NCBI RefSeq assembly: GCF_001974875.1
Contig: NZ_MTQD01000018.1
Span: forward strand, 1 to 64,000
Source of the DNA: Pseudoalteromonas sp. EB27
Lineage (GTDB): Bacteria > Pseudomonadota > Gammaproteobacteria > Enterobacterales > Alteromonadaceae
DNA length: 64,000 bases
Reading direction: 5' to 3'
A program made the position numbers and the translations under genes. Below, one piece after another: positions 54,403 through 63,861 of this stretch. Positions within the stretch are counted from its first letter, which is position 1; every line of letters begins with the position of its first letter. The notes beneath the pieces were generated by a model. That model was not told the DNA's origin. It saw only the letters and a list, made by a program, of their open reading frames with translations, and searched no databases.

Positions 54403-55624
54403 TAGGCTAATGAGACTGGCACTTTTAGCCGGTGCTTTATGTTTTAGTAATGTGTTGTATGCACAAGTAAAAGGCTTAATACAAATTAGAGCCGTGCAGG
54501 GTGATAATACGCTTAGTTTTCAAGAAGGCGGTATCGGACTATATCGGCACGATACTAAAAGTGATGAGCTTATTCTATCGCAAGGTATTTTAGATTTTAA
54601 TGTTGATTTAGCATCTAGCTGGTCGGCTCACGGCGTGTTAAATGCGAATCAAGATCCTGACGTTGGCCTTGGTTTTACGCAAGCTTTTGTAAAGTATCAG
54701 CCACTATCTAACAGTAACTATAAATGGCACGTGCGCGTAGGGGGATTTTATCCGCTTATGTCGCTTGAAAACCCTGACATAGGCTGGACTTCTCCTTATA
54801 ACTATACAAATTCAGCTATTAATAGCTGGATAGGTGAGGAAGTGCGTACCGTTGGTGCTGAAGTAACTATTAAGCGCCCAGCAAAACGTTTCAACAGCAG
54901 ACATAGCTTTAGCTTTGTCGGTGCGACATTTAAAGGCAATGACCCCGCAGGTACTTTACTCGCATGGCGTGGCTTTGCATTACACGATAGACAAACAACG
55001 TTTAACGAAAGCGTGCAATTTGCGCCTGTAGCGGCATTAAATGAATACGAATTACGCTGGCAAGCTAATCAGGTTTTACCGTTTGAGGAAGTAGACGGGC
55101 GCTTTGGTTATTACGCCGGTATACATTGGGATTACTTAAAGCAGTCTCAATTTAGAATCTACTATTATGATAATAATGGCGATCCAAATACTGTTAATTA
55201 TAGTTCTGGGCAATATGCTTGGAATACTCGATTTACGAGCGCCGCTTGGCTTTATAAATTTAACAGCAAGACACGTTTTATTGCTCAGGCACTCAATGGT
55301 AAAACTGAAATGGGCAGTAACGCATTAATTGATAATGCTTTTTATAGTCATTATTTAATGCTAAGCCATAAAGAAGGCAAACATCGCGTTTCAGTACGTT
55401 ACGATTATTTTAAAGTTACTGACAACGACACAACCGCGTTTGACCCTAATGCAAGCAATGGCGAAGGTTTAACAGCAACATGGCGCTACCAGCTCACTAA
55501 TAAACTACAAATAGGGGTTGAAGGTTCTGCACTTAAAAGTGCTGCTAAAAATAGAGAGCCAATTGGATTTAATGAACGAATCTCGCAGCAGCAAATAATG
55601 CTAAATGCGCAATGGCGTTTTTAA
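54392..55624 (+). CDS. Outer-membrane beta-barrel (porin-like) protein
   Basis: A 410-residue exported protein with a signal (ending near ~residue 26, VLYA) and many amphipathic beta strands; the C-terminus ends in AQWRF with terminal Phe, a BAM signal. No plug domain. ATG 54392 overlaps the cupredoxin stop region; ATG 54410 is another possible start. Pairing with a cupredoxin suggests passage of, or redox contact with, an extracellular substrate. It resembles DUF-type porins with unknown substrate. The unit ends at a strong terminator. Confidence 0.8.
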   Translation: MIINRLMRLALLAGALCFSNVLYAQVKGLIQIRAVQGDNTLSFQEGGIGLYRHDTKSDELILSQGILDFNVDLASSWSAHGVLNANQDPDVGLGFTQAFVKYQPLSNSNYKWHVRVGGFYPLMSLENPDIGWTSPYNYTNSAINSWIGEEVRTVGAEVTIKRPAKRFNSRHSFSFVGATFKGNDPAGTLLAWRGFALHDRQTTFNESVQFAPVAALNEYELRWQANQVLPFEEVDGRFGYYAGIHWDYLKQSQFRIYYYDNNGDPNTVNYSSGQYAWNTRFTSAAWLYKFNSKTRFIAQALNGKTEMGSNALIDNAFYSHYLMLSHKEGKHRVSVRYDYFKVTDNDTTAFDPNASNGEGLTATWRYQLTNKLQIGVEGSALKSAAKNREPIGFNERISQQQIMLNAQWRF

Positions 55625-55630
55625 AAGTAT

Positions 55631-55661
55631 AAAAAAGGGAGCATTTAAAGCTCCCTTTTTA
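55631..55661 (+). terminator. Terminator after the barrel gene
   Basis: AAAAAGGGAGC and GCTCCCTTTTT form an 11-bp perfect stem around ATTTAAA. Confidence 0.9.
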
Positions 55662-55672
55662 GTTTAATAAAA

Positions 55673-55845
55673 TTGGTATAGATTATACCAACCTGCATAA
55701 ATCTTTGATCAATTTAACGAATTAAATTGCACTATAACGTCGTTAAAAATTTTTTATTTAGAACAACTAGATACAAAAATTTTTGCCTAGTTCTAGCGTA
55801 ATTTTCTTAACGTTAAATAGACCCCATATATAAGCAGATTGGTAT
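55673..55845. repeat. Inverted-repeat (MITE-like) element next to speE
   Basis: A non-coding element bounded by ATACCAACCTGC (55685-55696) and GCAGATTGGTAT (55834-55845), a 12-base terminal inverted repeat with one mismatch. A second palindrome TTGGTATA-GAT-TATACCAA overlaps the left end (55673-55691). Inside, AACGTCGTTAA pairs with TTAACGTT and TAGAACAACTAG with CTAGTTCTAG, so the whole element could fold into one long hairpin. It has no coding capacity. It resembles a MITE or a repeated intergenic hairpin. The right end touches the speE stop codon. Confidence 0.7.
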
Positions 55846-56708
55846 TATTTTTTATCGAATGCGCGTTTCATGTAGTTAGGTGTAGCGAGTGCGCCATGAT
55901 GAATACCGCTATTGTAGTATTCACTGTGCTCGGCTATTTGTGCCGCGCCATCTTCTCTAAAGCCGTCAAATGCTTGTGATTTACGTGCAAGTGTTACTGA
56001 CCATAAACCGCTTGGGTAAATTGGTTGTGGGAATGGTAATGTTTGTAAATCGTTAAAGCCTACGCTTAGCATTGCTTCGCGCATTTCAACTAATAATGGC
56101 ATGTGCGTAAGTGGCGATTCACTTTGTTGCACTAAAATACCTCCTGGGCGCAGTGCATCTAAACAGCTTGTGTAAAACGCATGGTTAAATAAACCTTCAC
56201 CCGGACCTACCGGATCGGTGCCATCAACAATAACCACGTCGATAGATTCGCCAGCGGCTTCGCGCATGTATTTAATACCGTCGTCAAACATAACCGTTGC
56301 ACGGGCGTCGTTATTAGATTCACAAAGCTCTGGGAAGTATTTTAACGACATTTGCGTTACTACTTCGTCTATATCTATTTGCGTTACAGTTTCTACGCCT
56401 GGGTGTTTTAATACTTCGCGTAAAGTACCGCAGTCGCCGCCGCCAATAATAACGACGTTTTTAGGGTTTGGATGCGCTAAAAGTGCAGGGTGGCTGATCA
56501 TCTCATGATAAAAGAAGTTTTCGCGGGTTGTTACCATAGTACACCCGTCGATGATCATTAAATTACCAAAGTCTGTGGTTTCAAACATTTCTACCTTTTG
56601 AAAAGGAGACTGTTTTTCATCTAACTTTTTATTAATACGTAATGAAAATGCGCTGCCATCACGGTCGCTAATTTCAGTAAACCACTTACTTTGATCTAAA
56701 TTTGCCAT
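55845..56708 (-). CDS. speE: SpeE, spermidine synthase
   Basis: A 287-residue aminopropyltransferase. VIIGGGDCGTLREVLKH (~residues 86-102) binds decarboxylated SAM, and VIVDGTDPVGPGEGLF holds the catalytic Asp and putrescine contacts. It makes spermidine from putrescine. Divergent from speA, giving a polyamine module (arginine to agmatine; speB is not in the window). No speD is adjacent. Confidence 0.95.
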   Translation of the reverse strand: MANLDQSKWFTEISDRDGSAFSLRINKKLDEKQSPFQKVEMFETTDFGNLMIIDGCTMVTTRENFFYHEMISHPALLAHPNPKNVVIIGGGDCGTLREVLKHPGVETVTQIDIDEVVTQMSLKYFPELCESNNDARATVMFDDGIKYMREAAGESIDVVIVDGTDPVGPGEGLFNHAFYTSCLDALRPGGILVQQSESPLTHMPLLVEMREAMLSVGFNDLQTLPFPQPIYPSGLWSVTLARKSQAFDGFREDGAAQIAEHSEYYNSGIHHGALATPNYMKRAFDKK

Positions 56709-56906
56709 AGTTACTATTACACTTTTTAGGTTGAGTATGAAAAAGGGGCAATTCTGCCAGTGCTTGGCGTTTTGCTCAATGACATTTTAACTGATTTGAC
56801 GAATAAAGTTAGTTAGGAGTGAGTGAAAGTTCAATTTTTGTTAGCCTAGTGGATAGTGACGTATTAAAATGCGCCTTTATACCTAATTGACTAAAGAAGA
56901 GTTGCC

Positions 56907-58787
56907 ATGACCTGGGGTTTAGAAACAGCACGCGCCACTTATAACGTTGCTCATTGGAGTGATGGTTATTTTGATATTAATGCACAAGGCGAACTGGTGG
57001 CTTACCCAGATGGCGACCAAACAAAACCGGCCATTTCTTTAACGCAATTAACTGAGCAGTTTAAGCAACAAGGTTTAACGTTGCCGGTTTTAGTGCGCTT
57101 TACTGATATTTTAAAAAATCGTGTAGACACACTTACTAACGCGTTTACGCAAGCGCGAGCAAATCGTGAATATAACGGCAAATACACTTGTGTTTATCCA
57201 ATTAAAGTAAATCAACAGCGCTCTGTAGTGAGTAAATTATTAGCGCATCCAAGCGGGCTTGTTGGCTTAGAGGCAGGCTCAAAGCCAGAACTTATGGCTA
57301 TTTTGGGCGTGGCAAAAGAGCCAATCACTATTGTATGTAACGGCTATAAAGACAGTGAGTTTTTACGCTTAGCGTGTATTGGTCAAGCAATGGGCCACAG
57401 CGTAAAAATTGTGGTAGAAAAGCTTTCAGAACTGACCACCTTATTAGAAGAAATAGACAACCTAGGCATTGAACCGGCTATTGGTATTCGCATTCGCCTA
57501 AACTCAGTAGGCAAAGGCAAGTGGCAAAACACGGGCGGTGAAAAAGGCAAGTTTGGTTTAACAGCAGGCCAAGTACTAAGTGCTGTTGAAGTGCTTAAAA
57601 AGCATAATAAGCTGCACTTAATGCAAATGGTGCATTTTCATATTGGTTCTCAAATTGCCAACATTCGTGATATTCACCGTGCTTTACGTGAATGTGCACG
57701 CCACTTTGCTGAGCTTACACAATTAAACGTACCGTTAAATACCGTTGATGTGGGCGGCGGCTTAGGCGTTGATTACGAGGGCTCTGGCTCGCGTAGTGCG
57801 TGTTCAATGAATTACACCGTAGAAGAGTATGCGCGTAACGTAGTGAATGCATTTGCAGAAGTGTGCGATCAGCATAACCTTACGCATCCGGCCATTATCA
57901 CCGAGTCGGGGCGTGCTTTAACGGCTCACCATGCGGTATTAATTACCGATGTAATAGACGTAGAAAAAGCGCCTAATCATCTAAATCCAGAGCCACCGCT
58001 TGAAAATAGCGCATTAGTGCTTGATGAAATGTGGCAGTGTTTACAGCGTTTAAACCCGCGTATGGCATTAGAGATTTATCACGACGCTATGCACTTATTT
58101 AGCGAAGCGCACGATCAGTACGTGCATGGCTTAGTAAGCATGCTAGAGTGGGCGAAAATAGAGCAGCTTTACTTTACTATTTTACATCGTGTGCGGGCAT
58201 CACTTAGTAATAACGCGCGCGCGCACCGTGAAGTACTCGACGATTTAAACGAAAAACTTGCAGATAAACTGTTCGTTAACTTTTCATTATTTCAGTCATT
58301 GCCTGATGTGTGGGGTATTCAGCAGTTGTTTCCGGTTATGCCAATCGAAAATTTAACTCAGCCATTGACTCAGCGCGCGATTATTCAAGATATTACCTGT
58401 GACTCTGATGGGCAAATTCGTGAGTACGTTGAAGGCGCTGGTATCGAAACCAGCCTACCAATACCTGAATATAAGCATGGCGAGCAGTACCATATTGCTA
58501 TGTTTATGGTCGGCGCGTATCAAGAAATTTTAGGCGATTTACATAACTTATTTGGTGACACTGATTCGGTGCACGTAGAGCTTAACGATGAAGGTTATGT
58601 GTTAACCAATGCCATAAAAGGTGATAGCGTTAAGGATGTATTAAAGTTTGTTGACTATGATAGCGCCATTTTAGCTGACAACTTTGCGTACCAAGTTAAT
58701 AAACTTGATGTATCGACGCAGTGTAAAGAAGGTTATTTAGCTGAGCTTAATGCAGGCCTTGAAGGCTATACCTATTTTGAAGATTAA
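56907..58787 (+). CDS. speA: SpeA, biosynthetic arginine decarboxylase
   Basis: A 626-residue PLP enzyme of fold III, close to the E. coli length (~630). The PLP Lys is in VYPIKVNQQRSVV (~residue 95) and GGGLGVDYEGSGS binds the PLP phosphate. It converts arginine to agmatine, entering the polyamine path. Divergent from speE with a 198-base intergenic region that holds both promoters. Confidence 0.96.
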   Translation: MTWGLETARATYNVAHWSDGYFDINAQGELVAYPDGDQTKPAISLTQLTEQFKQQGLTLPVLVRFTDILKNRVDTLTNAFTQARANREYNGKYTCVYPIKVNQQRSVVSKLLAHPSGLVGLEAGSKPELMAILGVAKEPITIVCNGYKDSEFLRLACIGQAMGHSVKIVVEKLSELTTLLEEIDNLGIEPAIGIRIRLNSVGKGKWQNTGGEKGKFGLTAGQVLSAVEVLKKHNKLHLMQMVHFHIGSQIANIRDIHRALRECARHFAELTQLNVPLNTVDVGGGLGVDYEGSGSRSACSMNYTVEEYARNVVNAFAEVCDQHNLTHPAIITESGRALTAHHAVLITDVIDVEKAPNHLNPEPPLENSALVLDEMWQCLQRLNPRMALEIYHDAMHLFSEAHDQYVHGLVSMLEWAKIEQLYFTILHRVRASLSNNARAHREVLDDLNEKLADKLFVNFSLFQSLPDVWGIQQLFPVMPIENLTQPLTQRAIIQDITCDSDGQIREYVEGAGIETSLPIPEYKHGEQYHIAMFMVGAYQEILGDLHNLFGDTDSVHVELNDEGYVLTNAIKGDSVKDVLKFVDYDSAILADNFAYQVNKLDVSTQCKEGYLAELNAGLEGYTYFED

Positions 58788-58847
58788 TTTGTAAGCAACT
58801 GAAAACGCAGTATTAGTGGCTGCGCAATGTTTAAAGGAATGGAAGTA

Positions 58848-59732
58848 ATGTCAGTTATTCGCAGTGTATTTAGTATTATTTTTTACACAATAAACACACT
58901 TTTTTGGTTTGTGCCTATTTTTGTTTGTGGGCTTATAAAGCTTATCCCTATTAAGCCTTTACAAAAGCTTATGAGCTGGGCAGCTAAGCAATTTGCAACT
59001 ATTTGGGTTACCTTTAATAGCTTAAATCAAAAGTTATTTACGCCAACTAAACTTAATGTAACTGGCCTCGAAGACCTTAAACTAAAGGATTGGTACCTAG
59101 TAATAGCAAATCACCAAAGCTGGGTCGATATTTTAGTATTACAACGTGTGTTTAATCGAAAAATTCCATTTTTAAACTTCTTTTTGAAAAAAGAGCTTAT
59201 TTACGTGCCTATTTTAGGTTTGTGTTGGTGGGCGCTTGATTTTCCGTTTATGACTCGCACGAGCAAAAGCCAATTAAAAAAGAATCCAAAGTTGCGTGGC
59301 AAAGATTTAGAAACCACGCGTAAAGCGTGTGAAAAATTTAAAGAAATGCCAGTAACCGTAGTTAACTTTGTAGAAGGCACTCGTTTTACTACGCAAAAGC
59401 ATGAACGTCAAAATAGCCCGTTCCCACATTTATTAAAACCAAAAGCGGGTGGTATTGCTTTTGTAATGCAAGCAATGGGCGAGCAAATTACTAAAGTGGT
59501 TAACGTAACAATTCACTACCCTGATGGCATTCCTACTTTTATGGATTTTGCTGGTGGTAAGGTAAAAAATATCAACGTACACGTGGAAGTAAGGCCGGTA
59601 AGCGAAGAACTTATTGGTGACTACACAGGTGATTCTGAATTTAGAGTTCGCTTTCAAAGCGAGTTAAACCGCTTATGGGAAAACAAAGAGCAAACACTGC
59701 AATCGCTCGAAAAAACCATAAGTAAAAGGTAA
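58848..59732 (+). CDS. 1-acylglycerol-3-phosphate O-acyltransferase family protein (copy 1)
   Basis: A 294-residue PlsC-family membrane acyltransferase, related to E. coli YihG. One N-terminal membrane helix (~8-33). HX4D motif at His89-Asp94 (NHQSWVD), and NFVEGTRFT as motif III. It should transfer acyl groups to lysophosphatidate-type acceptors at the inner membrane. ATG 58848 is chosen, with AAGGA at 9 bases. A close paralogue follows at 59751. Confidence 0.9.
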   Translation: MSVIRSVFSIIFYTINTLFWFVPIFVCGLIKLIPIKPLQKLMSWAAKQFATIWVTFNSLNQKLFTPTKLNVTGLEDLKLKDWYLVIANHQSWVDILVLQRVFNRKIPFLNFFLKKELIYVPILGLCWWALDFPFMTRTSKSQLKKNPKLRGKDLETTRKACEKFKEMPVTVVNFVEGTRFTTQKHERQNSPFPHLLKPKAGGIAFVMQAMGEQITKVVNVTIHYPDGIPTFMDFAGGKVKNINVHVEVRPVSEELIGDYTGDSEFRVRFQSELNRLWENKEQTLQSLEKTISKR

Positions 59733-59736
59733 AAAT

Positions 59737-59757
59737 ATGAGCTTACAGTTATGCTAA
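59737..59757 (+). promoter_or_regulatory. Six-codon upstream ORF overlapping the second acyltransferase start
   Basis: ATG 59737 follows AAAGGT at 59725-59730 with ideal spacing, encodes six codons (MSLQLC) and stops at TAA 59755-59757, which overlaps the ATG 59751 of the next gene. The acyltransferase start itself has no ribosome site of its own. This layout would couple its translation to the mini-ORF by reinitiation; not tested. Confidence 0.45.
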
Positions 59758-60671
59758 AAAAGTGGTTACCCAATTGGCTTAACGGCTTAATTGTAGGCTG
59801 CGTATTGTTTTCTAACATGATACTTTTTGGCTCGCTAGTATTTGTACTGGGCCTTATTAAGTTATTACTGCCTTTGCCTGTGGTTAACTCTATATTACAC
59901 AGCGCTTACCGAGGTTGGTGTAACGGCAACCGTTTAGGGCTTTGGTTAGGTTGCCCTAATATTGTGGTTGATATAAGTGGCGACTTAAACTCAAAAAGTT
60001 GGTATTTACTTATTTGTAACCACGCGAGTTGGTTAGATATAACCGTACTTAGCTCATTACATGCATTGCCTGCCCCTAAGTTCTTTTTAAAAGACGAGTT
60101 AAAATACATGCCTTTTATTGGGACTGGTGCGTGGGCTATGGGTATGCCGTTTATGAAACGGGTAAGCAAAGCGCAACTAGCTAAAAACCCAAAGTTGAAA
60201 GGATTAGATGTAGAGCGCACCAAGCGTAGCTGTCGTAATTTTCGTCATCATCCTACTACCATCATTAATTTTGTTGAAGGTACACGCTATACGCCAGCCA
60301 AACATAATCTGCAACAAAGTCCTTTTAAGTATTTATTAAAGCCTAAAGCTGGCGGCATTGCTTTTGCGCTTGAAGTATTAGCGGATCAATTTGATGCCAT
60401 GCTTAATACAAGTTTAGTGTATAGCGGTAAAACAGATCATGTTTGTCGTAACTTGTTAAAAGGTGAGCTAGATTCTATTTATGTTTCAATAAATGTAACG
60501 CCCATTAATGAAAGTATGCAGGGCAGCTATCAAAGCGATGACGTATTTAAAGTTAATTTTCAACATTATGTGAATGAGCTATGGGTTGCTAAAGATCAGC
60601 AGCTTGCCGACATTTATGCTCAACAAGATTTACCTGAACCACAAATCAGTAAGGAAATTGAAACACTATGA
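59751..60671 (+). CDS. 1-acylglycerol-3-phosphate O-acyltransferase family protein (copy 2)
   Basis: A 306-residue PlsC/YihG-like protein, clearly paralogous to the preceding gene: HX4D at His91-Asp96 (NHASWLD), matched FMKRVSKAQLAKNPKLKG, and NFVEGTRYTPAKH blocks. N-terminal membrane helix (~12-38). Tandem duplication is the likely origin. Its stop overlaps the mechanosensitive channel gene by four bases (ATGA). Confidence 0.9.
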   Translation: MLKKWLPNWLNGLIVGCVLFSNMILFGSLVFVLGLIKLLLPLPVVNSILHSAYRGWCNGNRLGLWLGCPNIVVDISGDLNSKSWYLLICNHASWLDITVLSSLHALPAPKFFLKDELKYMPFIGTGAWAMGMPFMKRVSKAQLAKNPKLKGLDVERTKRSCRNFRHHPTTIINFVEGTRYTPAKHNLQQSPFKYLLKPKAGGIAFALEVLADQFDAMLNTSLVYSGKTDHVCRNLLKGELDSIYVSINVTPINESMQGSYQSDDVFKVNFQHYVNELWVAKDQQLADIYAQQDLPEPQISKEIETL

Positions 60672-61924
60672 CCAACACCCACCTACAGGAATTAATTGCT
60701 CCTTGGTTTGAAAAAGTACCCGACGCGGATTTTCTTAGCTCAATCACCGCAGTCTCGATAGGGATCTTTTCTTTATTAATTGTTTACTTATTTACTCGTA
60801 GGTTAATGTTACCTGGCATTCAAAAAATAGTGACGAGGCTTTCCCCTGAGCGAATTGGTGCGCTTTCGCCTATGCTTAATAAGCTAAATAAACGTATTGC
60901 AGGAATGCTTTGCTGCGTATTGTTTTTAGCTACATTTGATAGTGTATACCCAGTTAACGAAATAGCAGCAGAAATACTAAAAACGATAGGACAAGCTTTA
61001 CTCATTATTTATGCAGGGTTCATTTTTAGTAGTATTGTGAGCATTGCGGGTACTATTTATAACCAGTTAGAGTTTGCCCGCGAAGTACCCATTCAAGGCT
61101 TAATTCAGGTTGTTAAGCTAATAACCTTTATTGTGTGTGCAATTTTAATTGTGAGCATTTTTCTTGAGAAGTCACCTACTTATATTCTCTCTGGCTTTGG
61201 TGCTATTGCTGCCGTTACGTTATTAGTATTTAAAGACACTATTTTAGGCTTTGTAGCCAGTATTCAAATAGCAGCAAACCGTTTAGTAACCTATGGTGAT
61301 TGGATTCAAGTAGAAAACTACGGCGCCGATGGCGAAGTAATTGATTTGGGTTTAAACACTGTAAAGGTACGTAACTGGGATAACACCATAACAACTATTC
61401 CAACTTATATGTTGGTAGCGGGTTCATTTAAAAACTGGCGCGGCATGCAAGAGTCGGGCGGTAGGCGTATTAAACGTTCACTTAACATAGATATGCACAG
61501 TATTTGTTTAGTGGGTGATGAGTTTAGAAAACAAATTGATGCGGCTATTCCGCTGCACGACTATATTCGAGTGACGACATTACCTGCTCAGGTTTCTAAT
61601 TTAGGGCTATTCCGTCGCTATGCTGAAGGCTATTTAAAACAGCACAGTAAAATTAATACGTCGCTTACGTTAATGGTACGAGAGCTACAACCACTTAATC
61701 ATGGTTTGCCTATTGAGTTTTATTGCTTTAGTGAAGATAAACGCTGGATTTCGTACGAGCACTTACAAGCCGAAATAATGGATCATTTGCTTGCGGTATT
61801 ACCTGTGTTTGGGCTTAGGGCGTATCAAAGTGTTAGTGGGCAGTTAAGCCCTCCTAACGAGCAACAAACAGATAAGCCAACATTTAGAGTGATGGCAAAT
61901 AGTGTTGTAAAAGACCCACAGTAA
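60668..61924 (+). CDS. MscS-family mechanosensitive channel (YbdG-like)
   Basis: A 418-residue channel with five predicted helices, of which the last is the pore-lining helix (ILSGFGAIAAVTLLVFKDTILGF, ~175-197), then the MscS beta domain (DWIQVENYGADGEVIDLGLNTVKVRNWDN). The long form resembles E. coli YbdG. It protects against hypoosmotic shock. Coupled to the acyltransferases, so it may respond to membrane composition. Ends 41 bases into the convergent chrA gene. Confidence 0.92.
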   Translation: MTNTHLQELIAPWFEKVPDADFLSSITAVSIGIFSLLIVYLFTRRLMLPGIQKIVTRLSPERIGALSPMLNKLNKRIAGMLCCVLFLATFDSVYPVNEIAAEILKTIGQALLIIYAGFIFSSIVSIAGTIYNQLEFAREVPIQGLIQVVKLITFIVCAILIVSIFLEKSPTYILSGFGAIAAVTLLVFKDTILGFVASIQIAANRLVTYGDWIQVENYGADGEVIDLGLNTVKVRNWDNTITTIPTYMLVAGSFKNWRGMQESGGRRIKRSLNIDMHSICLVGDEFRKQIDAAIPLHDYIRVTTLPAQVSNLGLFRRYAEGYLKQHSKINTSLTLMVRELQPLNHGLPIEFYCFSEDKRWISYEHLQAEIMDHLLAVLPVFGLRAYQSVSGQLSPPNEQQTDKPTFRVMANSVVKDPQ

Positions 61925-63038
61925 TAAACAAAGCTAAGAGCCACCAAATAGGTGGCTTTTTAAATTGCAGCCATGCAAATACAATTATTACTAACGCAAC
62001 TTGCCAAAGACTATGCACAGCTGATGTCCAGATTGGCGAATACAGTGCAGCCGCTAAAAAACCGACTACCGCAGCATTAAGCGCCGCTATTGAGCTTGCA
62101 AAGCGTGGCTTACTTGCCAAGTTAATCCAGCTCTTTTGAAACGCGAGTATAAGTAAAAAACCAGGCATAAATATAAGTAGTGTAGCTATAAGAGCACCCA
62201 CTAAAGGTTGCTCTGTAGTAAGTTGTGCGCCTAAGTAAGTAGCAATAGTAAACATAGGTCCTGGCACCGCTTGTGCACTCGCGTAAGCACTTAAAAACTG
62301 ATCATCACTCAATGCTGGTACGCCTGCTTGAAGTACTGGTAGTACTACGTGTCCGCCGCCAAACACCATTGCACCTGCTTGGTAAAAAGGGGCAAACAAA
62401 GCAAACTCATGGCCTAGTGGAATAAAGCTCACACCAAGTAAGAGCGCAAATAACCCCAGTGCAATCCAATTAATATTGCTTTTTGTACTGCTAACATTTT
62501 CTGTGGCTGTACCCAGTTTTAATAAAGGCCATATAGCACCTACTGTTGCAGCGGTTATTAAAATAGCGATTTGAGTGGCCATCATTGGAAATAATACCAA
62601 AGCAAGTGTACTCATTACGGCAAGTAACTTAAGCGCAGCACTTGTACAAAAGCTTTTAGCCATACTAAGTGTGGCATCAGCAACTATAACAACGGCAAAT
62701 AACTTTAAGCCTGTAATAATAGCAAAGTAAACAGCGTCAAACTGATGAGCACTAACCGCAAGCAGCACCATTATTAAAAACGAAGGCAGAGTAAAACCTA
62801 CAAAAGCAGCTATACCACCCAGTACTCCAGCACGCTCAACACCAATAGCAAAACTAACTTGGCTAGAGCCCGGCCCAGGCAGTGCTTGGCTTAAACTAAT
62901 AAGTTGTGCGTAACGCGTGTTAGTTAACCAATTTAACGAATCTACAAAGTGGCGTTTAAAATAACCTAAATGCGCAGCAGGGCCTCCAAAGCTCATACAC
63001 CCTAGTAAAAAAAACTGTCTAAAAATAGCAATTAACAT
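61884..63038 (-). CDS. chrA: ChrA family chromate transporter
   Basis: A 384-residue membrane protein with two homologous halves, each with the family motif: SFGGPAAHLGYF (~residue 17) in the first, and AVPGPMFTIATYLG in the second. Exports chromate or sulfate-like anions; many members without chrB have untested roles. ATG 63038 is chosen because AAAGGA lies at 63049-63054; upstream in-frame ATG at 63065 and 63110 lack a ribosome site. Convergent 41-base overlap with the mscS gene. Confidence 0.9.
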   Translation of the reverse strand: MLIAIFRQFFLLGCMSFGGPAAHLGYFKRHFVDSLNWLTNTRYAQLISLSQALPGPGSSQVSFAIGVERAGVLGGIAAFVGFTLPSFLIMVLLAVSAHQFDAVYFAIITGLKLFAVVIVADATLSMAKSFCTSAALKLLAVMSTLALVLFPMMATQIAILITAATVGAIWPLLKLGTATENVSSTKSNINWIALGLFALLLGVSFIPLGHEFALFAPFYQAGAMVFGGGHVVLPVLQAGVPALSDDQFLSAYASAQAVPGPMFTIATYLGAQLTTEQPLVGALIATLLIFMPGFLLILAFQKSWINLASKPRFASSIAALNAAVVGFLAAALYSPIWTSAVHSLWQVALVIIVFAWLQFKKPPIWWLLALFITVGLLQHYLPSL

Positions 63039-63228
63039 TGCGCCAATATCCTTTGTAAAATTCATTAAATTGTCACAGCGTAGTATGACATTTTTATTAA
63101 AATGGCACATTAGTTTGAGGTCTGTTTAACAATCAAGCAAGATGCGTTGCTTTTAACACTCTCTTCATAGTTTGTTCATACATGTATTTGCATACTCTTG
63201 CTAAATTCTTAATGAATAAGGTATCACC

Positions 63229-63861
63229 ATGACTTTAACTAAATCACTTTTAAGCGTAACCGTAGTAGCTGTATTACTTTCTGGTTGTGAAATGAATAAC
63301 ACAGGTAAAGGAGCCGCTATAGGCGCCGCAGCCGGAGGTGTATTAGGTAAGGCTACGGGTAATCATAAAGATAAACGTATTTTTATTGGTGCAGCTATTG
63401 GTGCACTAGCGGGCGCAGCTGTTGGCGACTACATGGATAAGCAAGAAGAAGCATTTCGTGATGAATTAGCGGGCTCTGGTGTAGAAGTAGTACGAGAGGG
63501 CGATAACTTACGCTTAGTAATGCCATCAAACATTACGTTTGCGACTGCTCAATCTTATATTTCATCAGGCTTTAACGATACGTTAGATGCGATTGCTAAA
63601 GTAATGAACAAGTACGAAAAAACCTACCTTAGTGTAGAAGGTCATACCGACAGTACGGGTAAAGATAGCTTCAACATGAACCTATCGCGTGAACGCGCAC
63701 AAAGTGTGAAAGACTACTTAGTGAACCAACAAATTATGGCTACACGTATTAGCACCATGGGGTATGGCGAAACACGCCCAATTGCAACTAATGATAGTGC
63801 AAATGGCCGTGCTCAAAACCGCCGTGTAGAAATTCAGATAGTGCCAAATACCGAAGGTTAG
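63229..63861 (+). CDS. OmpA-family lipoprotein with glycine-zipper (YiaD-like)
   Basis: A 210-residue outer-membrane lipoprotein: lipobox LLSGC (Cys20), glycine-zipper segment (~27-63, GAAIGAAAGGVLG and AAIGALAGAAVG), and an OmpA peptidoglycan-binding domain (~95-205) with VEGHTDSTG and NLSRERAQSVKDYL. It anchors the envelope to peptidoglycan. Likely monocistronic. Resembles E. coli YiaD. Confidence 0.93.
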   Translation: MTLTKSLLSVTVVAVLLSGCEMNNTGKGAAIGAAAGGVLGKATGNHKDKRIFIGAAIGALAGAAVGDYMDKQEEAFRDELAGSGVEVVREGDNLRLVMPSNITFATAQSYISSGFNDTLDAIAKVMNKYEKTYLSVEGHTDSTGKDSFNMNLSRERAQSVKDYLVNQQIMATRISTMGYGETRPIATNDSANGRAQNRRVEIQIVPNTEG

